64,000 nt of DNA from Mycolicibacter senuensis (GTDB lineage Bacteria > Actinomycetota > Actinomycetes > Mycobacteriales > Mycobacteriaceae), in NCBI RefSeq assembly GCF_003284925.1, contig NZ_QMEX01000001.1, positions 124,001 to 188,000 of the forward strand, in the 5' to 3' direction. The notes under the pieces were generated by a model, which worked only from the letters and a program-made list of their open reading frames with translations, had not been told where the DNA came from and ran no database searches. The first letter of the stretch is position 1, and every line of letters begins with the position of its first letter. This document shows, in pieces, positions 17,814 to 27,149 of this stretch. A program made the position numbers and the translations under genes.

Positions 17814-19954
17814 CGGTGCCAGGCGGAGCCGCGCCGGCGGCGGCCGGCGCTTTCGACGCTGATGATGTGGGGTCGATGTTCATCGGCTGGTTGAACCTCG
17901 TTGACCGTGACGGCGGGAAGCTGGCCAATTACCGGCTGAATCTGAACTCGTCGGCGTTCAGCCTCATGTCTCAGCTGTGCGGGATGCTGGCCGACTTCGG
18001 CTACCTGGTGTTCCTGGTGATCTCGGCGCATGCGGTGGCCCTGATCAACGCGATCTTGAACCCGGACGCGTGGCTGGAGCCGCTCTCGAATGTCTACGGG
18101 GCGCTCACGGGGCGGGTCTACGAGGTGATCCCACCAGTGGTGCTGGCGATGGGCGCCTTCAGTCTCTTGGCGTTCAACGTCTTCATGCGGCGCGGCTCGG
18201 CCGGTTCGGCAGTGCAAGTCAGTAAGCGGCAGTGGGATCGGATCTGGGCGGGGATCCTGCTGCTCGGGGTTGTCGCGGTGCTGGCATCGAACCCGTTTCG
18301 CCTCATCCGTGAGGTGCTTGGTGTTGTGCTGGCGGTCGCGGGATGGCTGACCGCCAGTGGTGACGCGGGTGTCGGCGAGCGGGTGAACACCGCGATCACC
18401 GACTCGGTTCGAGCATTGACCTTCTTGATCAACTATCGCGGTGACCTCAGTGGCGAATGCGCCAAGGCGTGGTCAAAGGCGATGAATGCCGGCGGGTCCA
18501 ACCCGAGTTGCCTGACGCACCAACAGCTGGCCGGTGCTCACCCGACCCCGGCGAATGCGCTGGCCGCATTGGTGGCGGTGGGATTCGCGGTGGGCTTGTG
18601 CTACTTCGCCGTCGTGGTCACGCTGCACATTCTCAACCAACTCGCTCTGACCGTCATCTACCTCACGGGGGCGGTGTATGTGGCGGTGGTCGCCATGAAC
18701 AAGCGGCGGGCCTTTGACCCCCTGTCGCGGACCTTGGCTCGTTGCGCCACGCACGCGCTGTTCGCGCTGGGGTTGTGGCTTGTGGCCGGGGTGGGGCCGA
18801 GCTGGCTGATCTATCTGGTCGTGTCGGTGGCGCATTTCTTGCCGGCGTGGCTGCAGATCGTGCTGATGGGGGTTGCCTACTACTACACGGCGAAGTGGCT
18901 GCGGGTGCTGCTGGCCAACATGGAGACAGTGCTGAAGTTGTTCCGCGACCGGGTCGAGGGGTCGAAATATTGGACCGCGATGTATGCGAACAACCAGACA
19001 ACCGTCTTGGGCACGGCGGTGGAAGGCACGTTCGATCAGCCCAAGCAGTGGGCGGTGGATCAGTATCAGCGCCTGCGTCAGTACGTGAGTTCCGCGGGCG
19101 AAGCAGGCAGTGAGAAAGGAGCCGCGATGGCCTCGGTTCAACCGATGATCGTGGCGGATACCCCTGAATTTCGGGCAGCCACTGATCGCGCCGACACATA
19201 TAACCCCAGCGAGGGGGAGCGGACACCGGTTGGAATCACGGGCGGTGACATCAGTGCCCCGTCTGTTCTGGGCCAGGTCATCGACCATCGCGGCGCCACG
19301 GCAACAGATCCTGCCGACAAGGTGGTTGTCGTTACGGCAGATGGTGGGACGCTCATCGGTCGCCCGGGTACGCCTGCTGACCTGATCTCCCCGTCCCCCC
19401 AGGGGGCCGGCGGGCTGATGCCGATCTACTTCCGTGGGGGTATCGGGCAGGCCGCGGCGCCGTTTGCGCTTGTGCAGGGTGACCCCGCGGTGTCGGCGCC
19501 TGCGGTCGGCATGCCGGTGCTGGCGCCCGACACCGGGCAGCAGGACTCTTTTGACAGCGCCATCTCGCAGTATTGGCGGCATCTCGATGCCCTGGGTACG
19601 CGGATGAAGGCCGAGGTCGCGGCGCTAAATGGGCGCCCGGCACCGGGCCCGGATGAGGTGGCGGTGGGATCGGCCACTTTCGGCACGGTCGAGTCCATGC
19701 CGCCTGTAGCGTCAACCAGTCGAGCGGTCCCGGCGAGATCAGGGATTCGGGAGTTTCGGTCGCTACTAGATCCTGCGGCGCGTACTCAGCGCTTGGCGCA
19801 TAATCGCAACCTGTTGCGGGCCCGCGGCGTGGCGGCGCCGGTGACGATCTCTGATGAAGATGAGTCGGCTGAGCAGCTGGTGTTTGTCACCGGTCCTGAC
19901 GGAAAGAATCGGATTGAGCGGCGAAACGGAGTGGGTTTCGGCGATGCTATTTGA
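17810..19954 (+). CDS. VirB6/TrbL-like polytopic membrane protein
   Basis: 714 aa; ATG overlaps the VirB4 stop. After a short Ala-rich start there are about seven or eight hydrophobic helices between residues 50 and 365, including VVLAMGAFSLLAFNVFM. Beyond about 370 comes a long soluble, Pro/Gly-rich tail. That topology is typical of VirB6/TrbL proteins that form the inner-membrane DNA channel. The single periplasmic cysteine pair (ECAKAW, SCLTHQ) may form a disulphide. Assignment rests on topology and operon position. Confidence 0.75.
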   Translation: MTVPGGAAPAAAGAFDADDVGSMFIGWLNLVDRDGGKLANYRLNLNSSAFSLMSQLCGMLADFGYLVFLVISAHAVALINAILNPDAWLEPLSNVYGALTGRVYEVIPPVVLAMGAFSLLAFNVFMRRGSAGSAVQVSKRQWDRIWAGILLLGVVAVLASNPFRLIREVLGVVLAVAGWLTASGDAGVGERVNTAITDSVRALTFLINYRGDLSGECAKAWSKAMNAGGSNPSCLTHQQLAGAHPTPANALAALVAVGFAVGLCYFAVVVTLHILNQLALTVIYLTGAVYVAVVAMNKRRAFDPLSRTLARCATHALFALGLWLVAGVGPSWLIYLVVSVAHFLPAWLQIVLMGVAYYYTAKWLRVLLANMETVLKLFRDRVEGSKYWTAMYANNQTTVLGTAVEGTFDQPKQWAVDQYQRLRQYVSSAGEAGSEKGAAMASVQPMIVADTPEFRAATDRADTYNPSEGERTPVGITGGDISAPSVLGQVIDHRGATATDPADKVVVVTADGGTLIGRPGTPADLISPSPQGAGGLMPIYFRGGIGQAAAPFALVQGDPAVSAPAVGMPVLAPDTGQQDSFDSAISQYWRHLDALGTRMKAEVAALNGRPAPGPDEVAVGSATFGTVESMPPVASTSRAVPARSGIREFRSLLDPAARTQRLAHNRNLLRARGVAAPVTISDEDESAEQLVFVTGPDGKNRIERRNGVGFGDAI

Positions 19955-19975
19955 CCGGAACCCCCCACGCATCTG

Positions 19976-19981
19976 TAAACT
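19976..19981 (+). promoter_or_regulatory. possible internal -10 box (TAAACT)
   Basis: TAAACT precedes the ATG at 19993 by 11 bases, inside the gap after the VirB6-like stop. The same hexamer stands ahead of the genes at 33572, 35014 and 39902. It could give the EspI-like gene its own near-leaderless transcript. Weak evidence. Confidence 0.3.
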
Positions 19982-19992
19982 TCACCGTAAGA

Positions 19993-22095
19993 ATGACTCC
20001 CTATGCCGGAAGCGGGAAACTGATGGTTAAATTCGACTCCTCGCAGACCGACCCCGCCGAGGTCGAGAAGCTGCGTGACGCCTTCGTCGCAGGCCGCGCG
20101 GCGGGCGAGCCCGCGGCATCAACCAGTGAGAAGGCCCCCCCGGCCGGGGGTTCGACGACCAGCGGGGGCGCGGCCGCACCGACTGCCGACCGAGGCGACA
20201 CGCCCAAGGCGGCCACTGGAGCCGCCGCCTCGGGCAGTGGTCCATCTCCTGCGGCGCAGGGCTCCGGTAAAACCGGTGACTCGGCCAAACCCGCCGGAGC
20301 TGCTACGACGGGCAGCGGTGCCACCGCGCCACCCCCGGCGGAGAAACCTGCCAAAGACGGTCTTCACTCTGGCGACGCCGCTAAGTCCGCACCGAAGCGG
20401 CCCGACAGCCCTTCAGTCAGTGACAGCCCATCGGCCTCGGCGCCCTCGTCGAGTGGCCGCCACGGAGCCAGCGTCCCACCCCTGACCGGCTCAGAAGGAA
20501 CCGCCAGCGCCGGTCGCGAATCCGCGCCTTCGGCTCAGCAGACCACCCCATTGACTCCTGTTCCCAAGCAGACCAGCCCGACGACCGACCGAGGTGCCTC
20601 AAGCGAGCGAGTCCACTTGGGCCGCGAGATGCAGGACGCCGCCCGGACTGTCGAGATCCGGCCGACCCAGCCCTCTACCGGACCGGAACCGCGACACGGT
20701 GCATCCATCGGTGGAACCACCCCGCCGCCGGCGCCGGCGTGGCCGCAGCGTCAGGCGCCGACACCGCCTCCTCCTGCGCCGACGCCTCCTGCTTCGCCGG
20801 CCCCGCAAGCGGCTCCGCCGCCTCCACCTCCCCCGGTTCAGCAGACGCCTCCGCCCGCTCCGGCTCCCGCCCACCACACGGACCCCGACCGGCCGGCATG
20901 GACGCCCTCACCCGCCGCATCGGCAACCAGCGATCAACTGCACCGACCATTTGAGCCGCCGCACATCAGTGCTCCGCCAATCGCTTCGCCGCCGACCTTT
21001 GCCGCTGGACCGACGGTCCCCACCCCCGCACAGAATGTTCCGCCGGAGGTGGCTGACTACATCCGTCAGCTCGAGGAGCGCGCGGGCATGGGATCGGCAG
21101 GGGCCCAGCATCTGACTGGCCCCGCCGCGGGCTACTCGGACCGGGTAGAGGTCTCAGAAACCCTCTACGCCGAAGAGCGAGCACTGCACGCCAGTGAGGG
21201 CGAATTCATGGTCAAGAGCGGTCGCCGGGAAGGGCCTCAACAGGGCTGGCGGTCGGTCATTTCACGGGTGGGCATCCCCATCGGCAAGGGTGCCGCTGAA
21301 ATCGAGTACGACCACGACATCACCAAGATCAACAAGCGCCTCCGGTACCGCAAAACGGTGGGCGTAGTGGCCTTCAAAGGCGGTGTCGGCAAGACTTCGA
21401 TGACCATGTGCTTGGCCTCCACGGTCGCCGCGCACCGGCAGGACGGCGGCGTCGTCGCCGTCGACACCGTGGCGCGCGGGTCGTTGTGCCTGCGGGTGCC
21501 GGGAGAGCAGCCGGCGGGCGGGAGCGTCCAGGCGCTGGCTCAAGATCAGAGCCTGCATTCCATCAGCGATGTTCGCGCGCACTTGATGAGCAACCCTCAC
21601 CGCCTTTCGGTGCTCGGTTCGCGCCGGGAGCTCATCAGCGAGCCCCTGATGCCGGAGGACTACCTGCAGGCGCTGGAACAGCTGCGGCGTCACCATGAAA
21701 TCGTGTTCGTCGACACCGAGCCCTCTACGGCGACTCCGTCCTACGACACGATCATCGAGAGTCTCGATGCGCTGATCCTGGTGGTCAGTCCGACCCGTGA
21801 CAGCGCGGTGCCCGGGCGTGAAGTGTTGCCGTGGCTGAGGGAGCGTGGTCTGACCGAGTTGGCCAGCCGGACCATCGTGTTGCTCAATCACCAGTCGCCG
21901 GCCAAGCCGCTGATGAGCGTAGATGCGATCACCAACCACTTCCACAACACGGAAAAGGTTGAGCTGCTGGAGATTCCCTACGACCCGCACATTGCGGAGG
22001 CCGGGCCCATCTCCTTGGCACTGTTGGACAAGGCAACTCGCCGCTGCTTCGTCAAGGCCGCCGCGATCCTGCTGGACAAACTGCCCGCCAACTGA
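19993..22095 (+). CDS. EspI-like protein: proline-rich N-terminus plus ParA/MinD-type ATPase
   Basis: 700 aa from the ATG at 19993; a TTG at 19951 and an ATG at 20023 (better ribosome site) are alternatives. Roughly the first 340 residues are Pro/Ala/Ser/Thr-rich and disordered. From about 440 there is a SIMIBI-class ATPase with a deviant Walker A VVAFKGGVGKTS (about 458-469), the FVDTEPS strand and the LILVVSPT strand. EspI of ESX loci has the same build and has been linked to control of ESX secretion under low ATP. Its place between the type IV genes and eccD supports an ESX role over plasmid partition. No ParB or centromere repeats lie nearby. Confidence 0.8.
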   Translation: MTPYAGSGKLMVKFDSSQTDPAEVEKLRDAFVAGRAAGEPAASTSEKAPPAGGSTTSGGAAAPTADRGDTPKAATGAAASGSGPSPAAQGSGKTGDSAKPAGAATTGSGATAPPPAEKPAKDGLHSGDAAKSAPKRPDSPSVSDSPSASAPSSSGRHGASVPPLTGSEGTASAGRESAPSAQQTTPLTPVPKQTSPTTDRGASSERVHLGREMQDAARTVEIRPTQPSTGPEPRHGASIGGTTPPPAPAWPQRQAPTPPPPAPTPPASPAPQAAPPPPPPPVQQTPPPAPAPAHHTDPDRPAWTPSPAASATSDQLHRPFEPPHISAPPIASPPTFAAGPTVPTPAQNVPPEVADYIRQLEERAGMGSAGAQHLTGPAAGYSDRVEVSETLYAEERALHASEGEFMVKSGRREGPQQGWRSVISRVGIPIGKGAAEIEYDHDITKINKRLRYRKTVGVVAFKGGVGKTSMTMCLASTVAAHRQDGGVVAVDTVARGSLCLRVPGEQPAGGSVQALAQDQSLHSISDVRAHLMSNPHRLSVLGSRRELISEPLMPEDYLQALEQLRRHHEIVFVDTEPSTATPSYDTIIESLDALILVVSPTRDSAVPGREVLPWLRERGLTELASRTIVLLNHQSPAKPLMSVDAITNHFHNTEKVELLEIPYDPHIAEAGPISLALLDKATRRCFVKAAAILLDKLPAN

Positions 22096-22194
22096 TCCGG
22101 CGTTCGATGGGGCGGCGGCCGAACGTGAAGCGCCGCCGCGCTGAGCCGGTCACCGACCCAGCGCACAACTGACGAAGAGGGGGAACCGACAACC

Positions 22195-22518
22195 ATGGCA
22201 CCGGTGACAGACCGTGAAGAGATCGCCAACGATCTGCTGGGCCGCCTGACCGAGCTCGACAACCTCAAGGCCGCCTTGGAGGACAAGCAGCAGGCCGTCG
22301 AAGCTGTGCGCCAGGAGGAAGAGCGGGCCCGCGAACAGTACGAGGCTGCAATCGACGCCATGCTGGCGACCGGCTGGGCGACGCCTGCGGGGCTGCAGGC
22401 ACAGGGCCACGGCTCCACGCGGCGCCGGGGACCTGGACGGCGCAAGGCCGCGGTAATCGATCCGGCCGCAAGCCAGCTGGAGACGAACAACACGAGCCTG
22501 GCTCAGGCCGCTCGATAA
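22195..22518 (+). CDS. small coiled-coil protein (107 aa)
   Basis: 107 aa; ATG preceded by GAGGGGGAACCGACAACC. Residues 5-60 form a charged heptad-like helix (LTELDNLKAALEDKQQAVEA) and the rest is basic and disordered (RRRGPGRRKAA). There is no WXG motif. It lies in the run between the EspI-like gene and eccD, so it may be an ESX-associated adaptor or substrate. Function unknown. Confidence 0.6.
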   Translation: MAPVTDREEIANDLLGRLTELDNLKAALEDKQQAVEAVRQEEERAREQYEAAIDAMLATGWATPAGLQAQGHGSTRRRGPGRRKAAVIDPAASQLETNNTSLAQAAR

Positions 22519-22551
22519 CCGAACAGCAGCAACGACATTGAGTGAGGACTG

Positions 22552-24045
22552 ATGGTTGGGACACAGCAAGTCAACTGCCGAGTGCAGGTCACGATCCCGG
22601 GCCACGTCGTGGACGTACCGTTGCCCAGTCATCTGCCGATCGCCGATACGATTGCCGAGCTGATCCCGTATCTGATAAAGCACTTGGACGCGAAGAACAA
22701 GGACACCAGCTGGCTTCGTGATCCCGACGCTTACTGGCACCTCACCACGTTCGGTGACCAGCCGCTTGACGAGGAGAAAAGCCTCGCCGAGGAGAAGGTC
22801 CTCGACGGCGACCGACTCTTCCTGACCAAGACGGACCCTGGCGAGAAATACGCTCCCCTCATCGACGATGTTGCCGAGTCGATCACCTACTACCTCAAAC
22901 GGCACTTCCCGTCGTGGGATTCACCTTTCGCCAGGCGCATTTCACTGGGCATGGTGCCGGCCGTCGTCGCGCTGATCTGCGGGGCAACCGTCATATGGGC
23001 TGACACCCAGCAGCCGGGCTGGGCGCTTCGGGCAGCCACAACCGCAGCCATGGCCTCCCTCGGATTGATCTGCGCCGCAGTCGCTGTCGTGCTTGTGCGC
23101 ACCGCGCGAGACGACCGGTACAAGACCGTGCCGGTACCGCTGATGATGACCACATATCTGCTGAGCGCGAGTGCTGCACTGGTGATCACCCCGCGGCCGC
23201 TGGGCATCTACCAACTCGTTGCCGCCGGATCGGTGCTTCTGGTGCTGTCGGTCTGCCTGTCGGTGGTGACCAGAGAGCACCTGCGAATGCACAACGCGGT
23301 CACCGCTGGATCCCTACTGGTCTTGCTCGTCGGATTGCTCAACACCATCTATCGCAGTCCTACAGCGGTAATCGGAACACAACAGATCGCGCTGGCGTTC
23401 GCGCTAATCCTCATCTCGCCGCGCCTGGCATTGGCTGTCGCCCGGATCTCGCTTCCCTACGTGCCCGCCACCGGCGAGCCGTTCATGCGAGGAGACGGCG
23501 CAGGCAACCTCGATGCCGGATCGCTGCCGCGTAACGAGAAGTCGGGAAACAACTCGTCGATCTTCAATCAGGAGCAGCAGATCCTGACCGCCCGAGCCTG
23601 CCGCATCGGCCTGATGATCGGCGCACTGACGGTAGCTGTGGCCACGAGCTGGATCGTCGGGCGCAGCCTCGACAACCACGAATGGGTGATCTGGACGTTC
23701 ATGCTGGTTATCGCGACCTGCTTGATCTCTCGCGGTAAGAGCACCGACGACGCGTTCGAGCAGGCGATCGTGCTGATCGCCGGTGCCAGCGTCCTAGGGT
23801 TGTTTGGCGCCGGTCTGCTGACCGACCCGAATTTGACCGAAGACAACGCGATCCGCGGCGCGATGGCGTTGGGGATCCTGGCGATCGGCATGTTCGTCGC
23901 CACCATCTTCGCGATCCAGGAACGCCGCATCGTGAGCCCTATCGTGACCAAGGCCATCGAAGTCTTCGAACGCATGCTCTTCTGGACCCCACTGCCGTTC
24001 GTGATCGTCGCGATGGACCTGTACAGCAAGGCGCGGGCGCGCTGA
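22552..24045 (+). CDS. eccD: EccD, type VII secretion polytopic membrane protein
   Basis: 497 aa. Residues 1-100 form the YukD/ubiquitin-like cytosolic domain (VQVTIPGHVVDVPLP, then the RDPDAYWHL region). A linker follows, and from about 125 there are about eleven transmembrane helices to the C-terminus. EccD dimers form the membrane vestibule of the ESX complex. The stop overlaps the mycP start (TGATG at 24043-24047). Length and topology are normal for the family. Confidence 0.93.
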   Translation: MVGTQQVNCRVQVTIPGHVVDVPLPSHLPIADTIAELIPYLIKHLDAKNKDTSWLRDPDAYWHLTTFGDQPLDEEKSLAEEKVLDGDRLFLTKTDPGEKYAPLIDDVAESITYYLKRHFPSWDSPFARRISLGMVPAVVALICGATVIWADTQQPGWALRAATTAAMASLGLICAAVAVVLVRTARDDRYKTVPVPLMMTTYLLSASAALVITPRPLGIYQLVAAGSVLLVLSVCLSVVTREHLRMHNAVTAGSLLVLLVGLLNTIYRSPTAVIGTQQIALAFALILISPRLALAVARISLPYVPATGEPFMRGDGAGNLDAGSLPRNEKSGNNSSIFNQEQQILTARACRIGLMIGALTVAVATSWIVGRSLDNHEWVIWTFMLVIATCLISRGKSTDDAFEQAIVLIAGASVLGLFGAGLLTDPNLTEDNAIRGAMALGILAIGMFVATIFAIQERRIVSPIVTKAIEVFERMLFWTPLPFVIVAMDLYSKARAR

Positions 24046-25436
24046 TGACTGCTGCTCTGGTGCGACTGCTGAACCTGGTGTGCACCTGCATGCTGGTCGC
24101 GGCCCTGTCCTGGGCGCCTCCCGCGCAGGCGATCGCACCGCCGGAGATCAACTTGGCCACCGACATCGCCCCACCGGACGGAGACCCCGCCCCAGCCCTG
24201 GACATGAAGCAGAACACCGTCTGCGCGACCTCAGCGGTGCTGGCCGACTCGCAGTTCGACGTGATCCCTGCCAGCGCGGTGTTCGGAGTCAGCGAACTGC
24301 ACAAGTTCGCGCGCGGCGACGGCCAGGTCGTGGCGGTGATCGACTCCGGTATTCAGCCGGTGTCACGACTGCCGCGACTTCGCGGCGGCGGCGACTACAT
24401 CATGAGGGGCGACGGCCTTTCTGATTGCGACCACCACGGCACGCTGATCGCCGGCATCATCGCAGCTGCGCCCTCGCCGACCGACGGCTTTGTCGGAGTG
24501 GCCCCCGGCGCTGAGATCGTCTCGATCCGTCAGACCAGTGCCGCGTTCACCGAAGATACGCCCCCGCAGGGCTACAGTGACGCCGATCGCTCCGCCGCCA
24601 ACCTGATGGCGCTGGCCAAGGCGATCGTGCACGCGGCGAATCTGGGTGCGACCGTGATCAATCTGTCGATCACCGCCTGCGTGGATGCCGGGAGCCCTGT
24701 CGACACCCGGGCGCTGGCAGGCGCGCTGTACTACGCCGCGGTGGTCCGCGATGCGGTGGTCATCACGGCCGCGGGCAACACCGGCGGCCAAACCTGCCAA
24801 CCCAACCCGGGATACGACCCGGCCAATCCTTCGGATCGACGCAACTGGGATGGCGTCAGGTCGGTCTCATTGCCCAGTTATTACTCGAACCTGCTGTTGT
24901 CGGTCGGCGGCACCACCTTGACCGGCGACCCCTATGTGAACTCGATGCCCGGCCCCTGGGTCGGGGCGGCCGCGCCAGCCATGAACATCGTGTCCCTGGA
25001 TCCCACCGAGCCCAGGCCGGGCGCTCTGGCCAACGCGGCTCTGGTCAAAGGTGCCCCGATACCGTTGAACGGCACCTCCTATGGCACCGCCTATGTGGCG
25101 GGGTTGGCGGCGCTGATCCGGGAGAAGTATCCGCACCTGTCGGCGCGGCAGGTGATCAACCGGATCTTGTCCACCGCCCACACGCCGGCCGAAGGGCTGA
25201 CCAACACCCTCGGCGCCGGACCCATCGACGCGGTGGCCGCGCTGACGGCTGACGTGCCGAAGGGGGACACCGTGGCAGCCGGGGTGCCCAGTGTCGCAGC
25301 ACCGGAGCCGACACCACCGCCGCCGCCGGACAACACCGCCCGCGACGTCGCCCTGGGGACTTTCCTGGCAGCCGCGGCGATCCTTACCGTCATCGCACTG
25401 GTCGTATTCGCTCTACGCAGATCGGACAACGCATGA
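24045..25436 (+). CDS. mycP: MycP mycosin, subtilisin-like ESX protease
   Basis: 463 aa. Signal peptide at about 1-29 ends in PPAQA. The catalytic triad is visible: Asp100 in VVAVIDSG, His131 in DHHGTLIAG, Ser344 in NGTSYGTAYVAG, with the oxyanion Asn244 in AAGNTGG. A proline linker and one C-terminal membrane helix (about 435-457) anchor it. Mycosins are needed for ESX complex stability and sit on its periplasmic side. The gene overlaps eccD before it and eccE after it by three to four bases. Confident. Confidence 0.96.
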   Translation: MTAALVRLLNLVCTCMLVAALSWAPPAQAIAPPEINLATDIAPPDGDPAPALDMKQNTVCATSAVLADSQFDVIPASAVFGVSELHKFARGDGQVVAVIDSGIQPVSRLPRLRGGGDYIMRGDGLSDCDHHGTLIAGIIAAAPSPTDGFVGVAPGAEIVSIRQTSAAFTEDTPPQGYSDADRSAANLMALAKAIVHAANLGATVINLSITACVDAGSPVDTRALAGALYYAAVVRDAVVITAAGNTGGQTCQPNPGYDPANPSDRRNWDGVRSVSLPSYYSNLLLSVGGTTLTGDPYVNSMPGPWVGAAAPAMNIVSLDPTEPRPGALANAALVKGAPIPLNGTSYGTAYVAGLAALIREKYPHLSARQVINRILSTAHTPAEGLTNTLGAGPIDAVAALTADVPKGDTVAAGVPSVAAPEPTPPPPPDNTARDVALGTFLAAAAILTVIALVVFALRRSDNA

Positions 25437-27046
25437 GACGAGATCGCCGCTGGGGCATTCAGTTCGGTACCGCCAACGTGTGGTTCCTGGCCACTGCCGT
25501 GCTGATCGCAGTGATGGTCGCTGCACTGCTGAAGCTCGACGACCAGCAGATCGTAGAAGTCGGGGGCGCGACTGCAGGCGTCGCGGTGCTGACCGGGGTT
25601 ATCGCCTACCGGTCACGAACCCTGTTGGGCTGGCTGGGGCGTCGGTTCACCTATAGGCGTGGCGCACATGAGCCCATCAGTGTGTACTCGACGTCGGACG
25701 TGGGGCACACCTGGGATGGGCGTCAGGCCAGTGTGTACATCGCGTTGCGTCCGCAGCCATACGAGGTCACCGTCATTGGATCCGAGGACGAGTCGACCAT
25801 CCGCTCGATCCCGATCGACGCGATCCGTGAAGAACTCACCCAGTTCGACATCGCCTGCGACCACGTCAGTGTGTTGACGTTCGCGCACAAGTACGTCGAC
25901 ACCTCCCAGGCGGCGACCATTGCCCACACCGCGGTGGGCCCGATCGGTGCCATGCTCTACGGCAGCACAGTGCTGGAAGTCAGTGTGGCGCTGGACGGGT
26001 CCTTGGACAGTGTGTATGCGCGGCAGAGCACCAACGGTGTTGCCGTAGGCCTCAGCCGGACCGTAACCGTTGCGGCCGATCGCATCCGCCGGCGGCTGCA
26101 GAAGCTGGGCTGGAATGCCCTGCTGCTCAGTCGGGCCGAGCTGGAAGCCTTCCAAGAGAAGGTCGGTGCGGAACTGATCGAGCAGGTGGACAACGAGCAC
26201 TGGGGCTCCTGCGGTGCCTCCGCCATGCAAGCATCGGTGTTCACCCCGGCCAGTTCAGCGTGGACATCGGGAAACTACTCTGAGTGGCTCAAGCTGAACA
26301 CCCATCGCCACCTCGAGGTCCTGCGTCTGACCCGCCAGCGCGACGGCAGCGACCACGCCGAGCTCTACCTCGGCTACCTCAACAATGATCCTGCTGCCCT
26401 CAAAACCGTGCGAGCCACCGGGCTGCGTCGTGAGTATGGCCAGCAGGCCGCCATCTTGACCGCGGCCATCCCGGGGCTGCGCACCGCACCGACCTCCGCG
26501 GTTCCCGGCAAGTCGTTTTCCCGTGACGAGGAGTTCCCGGTTCCGCTGCAGGCCGGGGGAGTGGGAACCTTCGTTGGGCTGACCAAGACCCGCGCACAGG
26601 TGTTCGTCAACTTCTCGGTCGGCAGCGACCCCTTCTACCTGATTGCCCCGGGCGCACTGTGCCAACAGCTGCTGTTGCGTTTGTCCACCAGTGGCCTGAG
26701 CATCAACATCGATATCCCCGGGGATGAATGGAAAGCGTTCGCCCGCAGCATCGGCGCCAGCTACGGGCAACGCCCCGAAGCTGACATCGTGTTGAGCACG
26801 CAGGAAGGCCTGGCCCGTCAGTCCCGGCCCACTCAGGTGCGGCTGGTCTGGATGACCTCCCAGCCCCGGCGGCTTGAGTACGGCATCGTGGCCGGCCCCG
26901 ATGAGTGTCTGTTGACCACGCCCGCTGGACAAACCCGGTACCGGTGGCTGGTGTCGAACGCGGAGGAAGCCATCTTCACGGTGCGCGCGCGGGAGCCTAA
27001 GGGCCGTCACGCCGCGCCGAGCCATGCGACAGCACCTGGCCGCTGA
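25433..27046 (+). CDS. eccE: EccE, type VII secretion membrane protein
   Basis: 537 aa; ATG overlaps the mycP stop. Two adjacent membrane helices occupy about residues 14-62 (VWFLATAVLIAVMVAALL and the following one), and a large cytosolic or peripheral domain follows. This is the EccE layout, on the outer rim of the ESX core complex. It ends the eccD-mycP-eccE set in the order seen at chromosomal ESX loci. It is longer than most EccE proteins by roughly 100 residues. Confidence 0.88.
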   Translation: MRRDRRWGIQFGTANVWFLATAVLIAVMVAALLKLDDQQIVEVGGATAGVAVLTGVIAYRSRTLLGWLGRRFTYRRGAHEPISVYSTSDVGHTWDGRQASVYIALRPQPYEVTVIGSEDESTIRSIPIDAIREELTQFDIACDHVSVLTFAHKYVDTSQAATIAHTAVGPIGAMLYGSTVLEVSVALDGSLDSVYARQSTNGVAVGLSRTVTVAADRIRRRLQKLGWNALLLSRAELEAFQEKVGAELIEQVDNEHWGSCGASAMQASVFTPASSAWTSGNYSEWLKLNTHRHLEVLRLTRQRDGSDHAELYLGYLNNDPAALKTVRATGLRREYGQQAAILTAAIPGLRTAPTSAVPGKSFSRDEEFPVPLQAGGVGTFVGLTKTRAQVFVNFSVGSDPFYLIAPGALCQQLLLRLSTSGLSINIDIPGDEWKAFARSIGASYGQRPEADIVLSTQEGLARQSRPTQVRLVWMTSQPRRLEYGIVAGPDECLLTTPAGQTRYRWLVSNAEEAIFTVRAREPKGRHAAPSHATAPGR

Positions 27047-27106
27047 AGTGTTGCGGCCGCCGGGCGGTAGCTGCTTCACAGACGGTCTGCGCATATCGGC
27101 GCGCGG

Positions 27107-27144
27107 CTCACTGGCGTGACGAGTCGACAATGTGGGCCAGTGAG
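27107..27144. terminator. terminator hairpin after eccE
   Basis: Perfect 9-base arms CTCACTGGC (27107-27115) and GCCAGTGAG (27136-27144) lie between the converging stops of eccE and the minus-strand gene at 27150. A bidirectional terminator is likely. Confidence 0.55.
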
Positions 27145-27149
27145 TGGGA

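Noticed and set aside
19993..22095. Reading the ParA-like ATPase as a plasmid partition protein
   Set aside because: The long proline-rich N-terminus and the place between VirB6 and eccD match EspI; no parB or centromere repeats are nearby.
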